Below are positions 49,788 to 60,100 of a stretch of 64,000 nt of DNA, piece after piece. This DNA is from Branchipolynoe longqiensis (Eukaryota; Annelida; Polychaeta; Phyllodocida; Polynoidae). The notes under the pieces are model-generated. The model saw only the letters and a program-made list of their open reading frames with translations. It did not search any database and was not told the origin of the DNA. Position 1 is the stretch's first letter. Each line of letters opens with the position of its first letter. The position numbers and the translations under genes were made by a program. The stretch is taken from assembly GCA_030323885.1 (NCBI GenBank), contig CM059194.1, positions 7,277,686 to 7,341,685 on the forward strand. Direction: 5' to 3'.

Positions 49788-50780
49788 AGAGGGAGTGGAT
49801 GTCACGTCATATTGGTATGCAGGTATTGCAGGTATAGCAATACCTCAGGGAGTTTGACGCCCCTGCCTTGCAGAGTTGTAAACCACTGCCTTGTGGTACA
49901 GGTCCTTGACAGAACCGAAGGCTAAGGGAGCAAACCCTAAACAGAAAACCATGTCACTGTGGCAGCATTAAGGGCTGTTGATGTATGGAACTCCCAACAT
50001 CTCCCGACCAGCCACTGCAGGGACAAATAGTTTTGCGCCTGTCTTGACATGTTCTTGCCGGTGTGAAACCTCTATTTGCTCCCCGAGAGAGTGCCGCTGG
50101 TAACTTGCAAAAGCCAGCAGCACTTCAACACTTTTGCAGGCAGCTTTCATGAAATGTCTCTGGAACAACCACCATGTGTCCATTCGGGTCAAAGGTAAGA
50201 TCTACCGTGCAATCGTGCTATCCACCCTACTATACGGAGCCGAGGCCTGGACAGTGTACAGACAGCAGGTGAAAAAGCTGCATGCCTTCATGATGCGACA
50301 TCTGCGTTCAATCATGAGGCTAACCTGGAAGGACAAAGTGACGAATAAGGAAATACTCGAACGGATGGGGCTGCCCTCTATGGAAGATCTTCTGATCAAA
50401 AAGAATCTCCGGTGGACTGGACACCTCATGAGGATGTCATCAGACAGGCTACCAAAGCAGATCCTCTATTCTCAACTGTCTTCTGGCTACAGAAAGAGAG
50501 GGCGCCCCCGTCTCGGTTCAGGGATACCATCAAGAGAAACCTGAAGCTGAGAGACATTAAGACCGACTCATGGACGCAACTCTCACAGCAGAGAGCTAAA
50601 TGGAGAGCGGCAGTCAAGTAATGAAAGCAGTCTTTGTCGCATCGCGACCGACAGCATGATGATGATGTCACGTCATTACTTAGCAATCAGCGGTCAGCAG
50701 CTGCCATCTTGGATTACGAGCACCCTCCCTAGCCATGTTGTGAATGCATGCAGATGCAGTAAAACAGAGTACATATGGCA
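49788..50780. mobile_element. TATAGAGGG MITE B, inverted and split by a LINE
   Basis: The left end tatagagggagtggatgtca (49787-49806) matches the reverse complement of the right end of MITE B at 35577-35904. After the LINE insertion (49811-50663) it continues with agcaatcagcggtcagcagc, gccatcttggattacgagca and ccctccctagccatgttgtg to about 50766. The far half is deleted. Confidence 0.65.
49811..50663 (+). mobile_element. 5'-truncated LINE with 13-bp target duplication
   Basis: The frames 50134-50544 and 50412-50621 encode KIYRAIVLSTLLYGAEAWTV, HAFMMRHLRSIMRLTWKDKV, TNKEILERMGLPSMEDLLIK and GYRKRGRPRL, then RFRDTIKRNLKLRDI after a frameshift. This is the same C-terminal domain type as at 48924-49545 but a different family. 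It ends in an (ATG)n tail and is flanked by gatgtcacgtcat at 49798-49810 and 50664-50676, a perfect 13-bp duplication. The host sequence is MITE B. Confidence 0.88.
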
Positions 50781-50788
50781 GTATCTAA

Positions 50789-51368
50789 AGCTGTGTTCAC
50801 ACACACAACTTTAGGCCGAACTAGATAAGGCGAACTAGGTGTGAAAATGTGTCGAGTACACACATGCAGTACTTGGGGCGGTTTAAGGTGGAAGTCAATA
50901 TCTGCGCATGAGCGCATCCATCCTAACCAGCGCCAGTTTCGGTTAGTCAACGTCACCACGAGATTGTGTGGTTTTGATCTAGATATGTATCGACTGAATC
51001 GTATTGTTTTGGAACGATCAAAACTTCTGCTGGGCAGTGAAAACCTAAAAATAAATTATGAAAAAAATATCTGTGCACAGCTAGCTGTTTCATAGACCAA
51101 ATTATATAATATGCGCTTTTGATCGACTGGAAAATTAACAAACTCAGCACTCGACTACGCATGCGTGTGACGTGCTTAAGCCGCCTCAAGTAAACCGCTA
51201 CCGTCCACACAACCAAGATAGGCCGACTTAAGCTAGTTCGCTTCATATAAACTACCTCGCTACGCGGTCTACTTGAGGCAAACTAGATGAGTCGACTTGG
51301 CCCTAATTCGCTTCAGCGCCGCGTCCACATGGCGAATGTGAGTCAAACTAGATAAGGTGAACTAGGCT
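50789..51368. mobile_element. GTGTTCACAC-type MITE A, inverted copy
   Basis: Reverse-complement relative of 34936-35490: shares caatatctgcgcatgagcgc, ccagcgccagtttcggttag and gaacgatcaaaacttctgct with the other copy read backwards. The left end is agctgtgttcacacac. The flanking triplets are TAA and TTA, so no clean duplication. Confidence 0.65.
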
Positions 51369-51564
51369 TTAGTTGAATATATAGCCTTATAGCTATAGGA
51401 TCAAATGTAAATAGTTGTTTTAATTTTGACAGTCCATGCATATTTCAAATTAAAGGGCTTAAAGTGTTTTAAGCCCACATTTGTTTTGAAAGCCTATCTG
51501 GTATTTGAAAATTGTCTGCAAATCTCTACCATTGGTCCAATGATTGGAAGACTGAGTCAGTGAC

Positions 51565-52633
51565 TGAGTGTCAGAAGACTATTAAACAAAGTCAAAGCTC
51601 TGGGAATATCCGGATCAATTTCTGAATGGATACAGGACTTCCTGTCTGAGAGAAAGCAAAGGGTAGTTGGGTAGGTAATAAAAAATCTTCCTTTAAGAAT
51701 GTCACCTCAGGAATACCTCAGAGAAGTGTGCTGGGACCAATATTATTTATAATATTTATAAATGACCTGCCAGGCAGTGTCTCATCAAACCTAAAAATAT
51801 TTGCGGATGACACAAAGGTCTTTCGAGCAATAAAAGACATAAGAGATAAAGATCTCTTGCAAGAGGATATTCTGAAACTCTCACAATGGTCCGAGAAATG
51901 GCAATTGCCCTTCAATGAAAAGAAGTGCAAAATTATTCATTACGGGAAAAATCTTCATTATGCCTATATTATGCAGAACACTGTCCTGCAACAAGATAGC
52001 TATGAAAAGGACTTGGGTGTAACCTTCGACTCCCAACTCTCCTTTCAGAAACACATGAGGACTATCATCTCAAATGCTAACCAGAGAGTAGGAATAATTA
52101 AAAGAACCTTCCATCGCCTCAACAAGAACAATTTTCTCATTCTATTTAAGTCTCTTGTTAGGCCAATTTTGGAATACTGTCCACAAATTTGGAGCCCAAT
52201 TTTTCGGAAAGATATTCTGGAGATCGAAAAGGTTCAGAGACGTGCAACGAAACTAGTTGCAGTTATAAAGGACTTACCCTATGAACAAAGGCTCAGGAAA
52301 TTGAAACTTCCTACCCTTTCCTACAGAAGGAAAAGAAGTGACATAATTGAAGTATTTAAAATTATGAAAGGTTTTGATAAAATAGATATGAACCAATTTT
52401 TCACCTTGAATAAAAGAGAAGGCAGCCGGGGCCATACTCTCAAACTAGTAAAACCCAGAGCCGTTTCAAAATGAAGGCAACACAGTTTCTCAAACAGGAT
52501 CATAAATATATGGAATAGTCTCCCACAAAATGTTATAGATGCTAGCTCAATAAATTCATTCAAGAACAGATTAGAAAAAGCATGGGCTGATGATCCAGGG
52601 GAATTTGACCACTTATTCACCACATGCTACTAA
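51565..52633 (+). mobile_element. CR1/L2-like LINE reverse transcriptase, 5'-truncated
   Basis: It starts with LGISGSISEWIQDFLSERKQ, then after a frame shift near 51668 VTSGIPQRSVLGPILFIIFI, NDLPGSVSSNLKIFADDTKV (FADD catalytic box about 51801-51812), LPFNEKKCKIIHYGKN, DLGVTFDSQLSFQKHM, RPILEYCPQIWSPIFRKDIL and, past a stop at 52472-52474, IINIWNSLPQNVIDASSINS and FKNRLEKAW. The order and the WNSLPxxVxxAxSxxxFKxRL ending are typical of CR1/L2/jockey-group LINEs. The 248-aa frame 51728-52474 is the longest open stretch in the window that looks like real protein. Confidence 0.88.
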
Positions 52634-52729
52634 TTTATTCCTTGTGTTGCTAATTACTTGCACTCAAGCAAAAATGAGAGACAAATAAGTGTTCACACTT
52701 CCTGTCTACCAATCGCTATATCGCTATAA

Positions 52730-53289
52730 AGCCGTGTTTACACGGGCGAGTTAAGTCGCTTCATATAAATCGCCTTGCCTAGTTCGCCTCACATTCGCCG
52801 TGTAAACGTGACTCTGAGGCGGATTAGGGCTGATTCGCTTCATATGATTCACTTTATGTACACCACCTCGAGAGGTGGTTTATATGAAGCGATACAGTCG
52901 GTTCCCGGGCGGCAATAGTGTAAAATAGCGGTGCTCGACAGCTACATGCGCAGCTGTAACTATCGCTGGTGCCCAGCAGTGTTAGGGACCGATTAGGCCG
53001 AAATCTATTGAATGTGATCATATTTAACAGAATTACATACTCAAATAATGAAATTTAATTAAATTAACCCTAAATTAAAAGCGATATTAACGTAGCAGCT
53101 GCATCGGCGTCGAATCGCCGAGTATAAACTAAACAAATAGCAGTGCTCGCCGGCTACAGGCGGAACTAAGGCTGCTGGTTCCCGGCGCCGAAACACTTTC
53201 AAACTCGCTTCGTGTAAACGCGCCACTACATCGCTTCATATAAATCGATTTGCCTAATTCGCTTCACAATTGCCCGTGTAAACACGGCT
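52730..53289. mobile_element. GTGTTTACAC-type MITE
   Basis: The left end agccgtgtttacacgggcga and the right end ttgcccgtgtaaacacggct are inverted repeats. The interior has cgcttcatataaatcg and its mirror gtttatatgaagcg. It is a sister of MITE A (agccgtgttcacac) with a different core. The bordering triplets (TAA, TAT) do not match. Confidence 0.65.
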
Positions 53290-56200
53290 TATGAGACAGA
53301 TGAGATGTCAGAGTTAGGTACATCAAATCCCGCTTGGGGCGCTGCGGTATATCTGTCTCCACTGCAGCATCTGAACTCTGTGACCTGGTTTCTATATGCC
53401 TATATTCAGAGGTGCAGTGTAAAACCATTCACAAATACTATGCAAATGATTTTGACATACATGATGTCATCACAGTTGACCAATCACAACATTGTTTACA
53501 TCTGGGGAAGATTCTAGTGCATTCTGGGATACCTATCATGGCTTTACAAGTTGTTGAAGTCAACCACTGTTGAAAAAGTCATCGAATAAATAAGTAACAT
53601 TACCAAACTCTTCTAATACTCTGTCAATCCTAAATAGTTAGTTATTTATCTTTCATTTGACACCTATATTGTGTATTTCTGTCATTTAGGAGAGACACTA
53701 GAGCACTTTTAAACATGTGTTAAAATCGGCGGGATCGGCTGCAGTGGCAGCTCAACACTAGCTGCTCTAGATAAAAGATTCACCCGGTACTTGTAGTACA
53801 CGGGTGAAGACCAGCCTTATATAAATACGGGCGAAAATAGCGTTAGTATGGAAGTGAGGCTCCAGTATGTGGCTCCAGTATCAAATGGCTACCCATATTA
53901 TGCATATAGGCACAGAGTTGGTGAAATGGGAGAGAATGCAAAAAGACAAGATGGCGGCCGCAGAACGCTGTCGATTTCACTTTTAAATCTTATTAAACTA
54001 TATATTATATTATATTTTTCAACTCAAAGGTAGCGGGCTATCAATAAGACATATGTAAAGAATAATTGTTGCTTCTTAGATTGTAAAATTAGGCTCTCAA
54101 TTCTTTGACCCGCATTTTCGCCAGCTTTTACATAAGGTTGGTTTGCACCCCTACTGCAGCAGTACGGGGTGAATATTGTATCTATAGCTGCTCGTGCTAA
54201 ATGTTGCGCAATGCTATGTCTATGTGGAGCATTTATTTTTGCAAAATAAATTTAAAAGCTTTCATTGGGTCGATTAAAAAGATCTTAATAGGCAATTGAA
54301 GAGGAAGATCTTAAATATTTAATTTAACCTAAGAGCAAATTTGTGTGAAAGGATTTAAAAGCAGAGATAATAGTGAAAGTTGGGATATTCTGAGTGTCAG
54401 TGCCAGTGGTCACAACTTATTACTAATATTAGCTATAACCAATAGCTGAATAGGACAAAATTTGAATTCTAGGAAAACTAAATCGTAGATAACTTTGGAA
54501 CGACTAATCATATTTACTCGAATTAAAAAATGCTTTAATCTATTCAGTGAGCTATGTTTGTCTACCGATTTTCAGTACTGTGCAACAATTTTAACATTTT
54601 CATGTATGATGTGATGTACCTATCTGAGTGAGTCAGTCTGGTAACGTAGAGCTGTTGTGCATTATTATATGCGCTTCCTGAAACGGGACAGAATACAAAC
54701 CATTCCCAAGAAAGAATTATATTAGCACCGGTTAGCATCCGTATAACCCAAAAATTTATTTATTAAAAGTAGTCTTCCTACCTAACTGTTTACAAACAGA
54801 AACAGAGCAATGATTCCCAATGTCTAATTCCGCCATGTTGTTTTGAAATTCGGGTTCCTGAAATTGACACCAGGGCAAGAATGGTGATGAGTGTTAAATG
54901 AGCTAATAATATACAAATTTGTTATTCTATTTTTGTGTGTGACAAAATATTGATCTAATAGTTAGCTAACTTTCTAAATGTGGTATTTAATTTTCCGTCG
55001 CCAGGCGGCGAAAATGGTATCGACCTTGAACTTGAGAAAACCTCGATGAGGGAACGGGGTTCGGCGTCGTCCAAGAAAGTAATTTACTTTAGGCCAACAA
55101 ATGTGTCACACAAGCTGGGGGATCTATATCAACCATTGACATGCTCCTGTAAATAGTATACCAGCTTCTGAAGATGTTCAAGAAGATGAATTTCACCAAA
55201 GTCAGGTGAGGACATCATTCGGGACTTTGTTTACATGCCAATGTCACGCTTCACTGTCTCATGTGTTTGTTATTATTGACATTTTTCAGTCAGGCTCAAG
55301 TCGTAATAGACAATTATGTGTCAACAGTCTGTCAATTTTCCCTTTACATGATTGTTACATTGCTGATATTTCATGTTGTAAAGGATGTTCGTAAATATCT
55401 CAATTATAGACGTGCTTAGTACCGTACGGAATGTTCAATGTAGAGATCCCCCTGTTTTGGCTGTTACTAACTGTAACAGTAGCAGTATTATACTAGTTAT
55501 AGAGTATATAATACAGTGAGTCGCAGTTAGATACAAACTGTAACTACGTGAGTATTTGTTTTAAAAGCATTTCATCTCAATGAAACATATACCAATGGAA
55601 AGAGCGTGAAGAGACCTTAAACTTGGTAGTCACATAATCTTTCTGATGTAAATATCAAGAAAGTTACATCGATTTTAACTTGAAAAATATGCCTAATTAT
55701 GGACCATTTGTTCTATAGTAAACCAGCCAAAAGTTGTGACCCAAAATCTAGATTTTGTACTTCAAACTCTCATATCTTTTGTAATACAGGACTCATTTAG
55801 GTGAAAGTTGCACTGCTCAATTCTCATGACTAGAGCTTTGAAAAGATTATTATATATTTCTAAAAAGGTAAATATTAACAAAGTGATGCCACTTTGAATA
55901 TAAGGAAAGCTATGACCCTTGCTCATAAAAAGAGTAATATCAGTCGTTTCCGGTTTTGCAGTTTCCGCGGTACGCCAGTTTGCGAGGACACATCGCTTCT
56001 GCGCATGCGTCAAAATCGAACAGCATCGCCACTAACCTTATAAATTTAATATAATGTTTTTGGTAAAGATGTTTTCTATATGTGTACCAAGCGAGTAATA
56101 TTGGTAAGACTGGTTATCCGCCACTACCTAGGTGTCATTGTAAGCAAAAGTTAAAGTGCTGCGGATCAAATAACTCTCTTAGCAATCTATCAAACATCCT

Positions 56201-56650
56201 TAAGATTTCACAACATGTAGAGAACTAATGAAGGAACAACAATTGCATAGTTTGATAGGATATTTTAATCACCTTTGAGTGTTTTGATGAAGATTTTGTG
56301 GAGAAAAGTAAAACTTGAAATTCAAGCATCAACTTTTGAAACTAATACTGTTCCAATTGAAGCAATTAATAAATGAGGATGTAGATACATCTGTGCTCTA
56401 TGTCATGAAAACAAGAGTTAAATTGTAGCTAGAAAACCCTCCTTTTAGCGACCTGAAAGGTAATGCCTACTGTCCTACAGCTGCATAGTTCTATGTATGG
56501 GGGGTGACCAGGGAGTCTGGTGATTGTTGTAATTATCTTAATTAATGTAAGGGTTGTCAATTAAAACTTTTGACTTGGATATAATCCTTTAGTTTAGAGT
56601 GTTTGTTCTAAAACTCAGATATTTCTTTTTTTAAACTCAAATAGCTACAT
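53290..56650. other. Intergenic between zfand1 and tcaim, nothing recognised
   Basis: About 3.3 kb with no supported gene, exon or repeat family. CpG-containing patches at 53940-53970, 55010-55070 and 55960-56020 could be promoter or first-exon DNA for the divergent zfand1 gene, but I could not find the expected N-terminal Cys pattern there. Confidence 0.35.
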
Positions 56651-56724
56651 ATACTAGATGTCCCCAGGGTACTCTGTGCCACGCCGAGCTTCTGCACCAC
56701 ATGCACCATACTACAAATACAATA

Positions 56725-56790
56725 CCCCACTCAGTCACCTCGTGATACCGAACCAACCAATCCCTGTCCTGTCCTATTTTGCTGTAGTTA
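56725..56790 (-). mobile_element. Possible tRNA-headed SINE remnant
   Basis: actcagtcacctcgtgatac and accaatccctgtcctgtcct resemble the middle of the SINE in reverse. Very short and diverged. Confidence 0.35.
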
Positions 56791-56961
56791 TAGTGGTTAT
56801 TTTTTTTTTTTTAAGTAGTGTTGGATTAAGCCACCATTTCATCCACCCCGAGCGTGTTCGATTATGCAACTCGAGGTTGTAGGACCTGCACATGCGCCAA
56901 CAAGTGGTTCGGATGACCCAAGTTGTTTAATCGAATACGGCCTAATTGTCCACCATGTAAT

Positions 56962-57120
56962 ATGACATCTGTGTTCTGGGACAGGCTGTGTCTGAAGTCC
57001 GCCCACGCAGCACGTGGCGCCCCCCGGCGGTGGCTGACGGCAACAGAGACGGCCACAGCGTTGCGCCCTTTCTATTTCGCTGTGCACCCCGATCTGTTCG
57101 GGCAGTTCCCAACGGAACGG
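56962..57120 (+). CDS. tcaim: tcaim exon 1 with start codon and mitochondrial leader
   Basis: The ATG at 56962 (tgtaatATGa) begins MTSVFWDRLCLKSAHAARGA then PRRWLTATETATALRPFYFA and VHPDLFGQFPTER, ending at a gtgagt donor in phase 0. The first 30 residues are rich in Arg, Ala, Ser and Thr with no acidic cluster, as in a mitochondrial targeting sequence. An in-frame ORF extends 13 codons further upstream through a CTG/TTG-type codon only, so 56962 is the first ATG. Whether the first exon also holds 5' UTR is not known. Confidence 0.88.
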
Positions 57121-60100
57121 GTGAGTTCACATAATCACAATGTGTCAATCAATATTAACTCGGATGACCTGCTTCTCAGACTGAGCCAAGTATCAACTAC
57201 AATTTTTGGAACGGCTGTCATCACCAGGGATGGAAGATCTGTGATTTCACAGATTTCCGCTATTTTTTATATTCACTGATTAACATTCACAAAATGGCAA
57301 TATATGTGGCAGCAATTGGTTAGTCTAAATCCTTTTGTTATAATATAACTATGATAAAACAGTCACAATAAGTACAGTTGAACCCTGACTTCTGGCATTT
57401 CTTTCGAGGAAATTGTCTTTTCTTGAAAATTCACCGTTGGTTCTGTCAGAACCCGCTAGGGGGTGCCAATATCTCGGCCTCATTTCTGGAGGTTTTGCTG
57501 GAGACCACTTTGATCCCTGCATCACATTGCGGATGTTAACGCTTGGTATTCACAATATGAATGAGAAGATGTCAAGGCGGCAATCCAAGGTGACATTTTG
57601 TTGAACCACGTCAGGTCTGCTGAAAAACCACTGTGTAACTCCCAGTTCGATTCCCTCCGAATGTATACCGGGTGCGGTGGCCATATCTGTAGAGCGCATG
57701 CCTCGCATGTGTGAGATCGGGAGTTCAGTTTCCGGTCGAGTGAAACCAATGACATATCAAATTTATACTTGTCGCTTCCTAGCCTGGCACTCGGCATTAA
57801 TAGGATAGGGCAAGCACTGGTTTAACTCAGTGTCAGGATAATGTGACTGAGTGGATATCAGGTCATGGTGCTGGCAGCCTGATTTCCCAGTGGGGCAGCA
57901 CTATAAAGTTGCCATGAGTGCGCACTGTCACAGGTCGGTACTGTCCTGATATAACCTTAGATGTTGCAAGGACTTAAACCTCCAACAACCAACTAACCTA
58001 GAAGTGTATATAGTTGTCAAGGGAGAGGTTCCATGCCCACAGAATCCAAAGCAAAAGGCTGGTTACTTTTTCATGTTTATTATCATATTAATTATGGTAA
58101 AATCTGCAGGAGAGCATTTTGCGAGGGCACAGAAGTGGCCAGCTCATTCCATATCCAGCCCCTTTAATATCTGCGTTCAAGTTCCGCTGGTGCCTCAGAA
58201 AAGACTAACTGACGCAGCATGTTGGGTCACTGCTTATACAGTTGGGGTTGGGGCCCCTCCCACCCCTATCCTTCGATTATGGACGCTATGCTTTAAACTC
58301 ACTTTGCACCAACAACCATACACCTCCTAATGGCCAAACTTAGTTGGATTCTTGCCATGCATTTGTTTCTAATGTAGATTGCAATGAAATTGTCCTAGAA
58401 AATATTTTACATGACAGAAAATACCACTTCCTGAATTATGGTGTGTATGTATTCACCACCTCTCCCCCCCCCCCCCCCTTCCCCCTCACCTTCCGCCATG
58501 TAAGCTGTAGCTGCGACCTGGCGCGCTGAGTCACAGTTGGTCCTTCCTGAGTGACTAGTGGAACTCAGAATATGCGTATTATTTATCTATTGCATAACGA
58601 GAAGACGGTACAATTAGTTTGGTTGAGCTATGTCTGGCTGGACTCTTAGGCCATTCCGCGCGAGTGAGGAGGATATTAGGGGAGCACAATCACATGTGGC
58701 CTCCCCTGAGTCGTTAGCCCCCCCCCCCCCCCTGTATTGGGGGCATTGAGCTGGTAGCCAAGGCGCTCCAGCCCAGCAGTGTGAGCAAATAGCAAAGTGA
58801 GTGCTTGCAAACCAAAATAATGCTCCTCCCATATTCGGGAGCATGTCAGCCCACAATTATATCATCATAACCTTCAGACGTATATTGTCATCCATAACCT
58901 TCAGACGTATATTGTCATCCACAACCTTCTTATATTTAGTTAAACCCTGCTAATACATAGTAACACACACACACATATATATATTGGTGGACAGCAGACA
59001 TACAATATAGGTAGACCCCATTCAAAATAATATTTGCATAACAAGTTATACACCAGATTAGCACTTTGATGCAACCTTCCTCAGGCCGTGAACGAGGACT
59101 CGCTGAAGAATCTCCAGCAGTATTTGGAGAACCTGCACTGCCGGCGTCGCGTGACGTCACCAAGCCTCACCTTCTATGTCAGGGACACGAGGGTGAACCT
59201 GCAGCCAAACAGCGCACCGAGTGGTAAGTGCAGCCAAACAGTGCGTCAAGTGGTAAGTCAACACCCTGCAGCCAAGCAGCGCGCAAACTGGTAAGTTAAC
59301 GCCCTGCAGCCAAACAGGACGCCGAGTGATAAGTCAACGCCCTGCAGACTAATAGCGCACCAAGTGGTAAGTCACTGCCCTGCAGTCAAACAGCGCGCAG
59401 AGTGATAAGTCAATGCCCTGCAGCCAAACAGCGCTGGGTGGTAAGTCAATGCCCTGCAGCCAAACAGCGTGCCGAGTGATAAGTCAACGCCCTGCAGCCA
59501 AACAGCGATGAGTGGTAAGTCAATGCCCTGCAGCTAAACAGTCCCTGAGTGGTAAGTCAATGCTCTGCAGCTAAACAGTCCCTGAGTGGTAAGTCACCAC
59601 ACTGCAGCCAACCAATCCGCTGAGTGGTAAGTCACCACCCTGCAGCCAAACAGCGCGCAGAGTGATAAGTCAACACCCTGCAGCCAAACAGCGCTGAGTG
59701 GTAAGTCAATGCCCTGCAGCTAAACAGTCCCTGAGTGGTAAGTCAATGCCCTGCAGCTAAACAGTCCGCTGAGTGGTAAGTCAACGCCCTGCAGCCAAAC
59801 AGCGTGCAGAGTGATAAGTCACCTCCCTGCAGCCAAACAGCATGCTGAGTGGTAAGTCAACACCCTTCGGCCAAACAGCGCGCAGAGTGATAAGTCAACA
59901 CCCTGCAGCCAAACAGCACGAAGAGTGATAAGTCAACACCCTGCAGCCAAACAGCGCTGAGTGGTAAGTCAATGCCCTGCAGCTAAACAGTCCCTGAGTG
60001 GTAAGTCAACGCCCTGCAGCCAACCAGTCTGCTGAGTGGTAAGTCAACGCCCTGCAGCCAAACAGTGCGCAGAGTGATAAGTCAACACCCTGCAGCCAAA

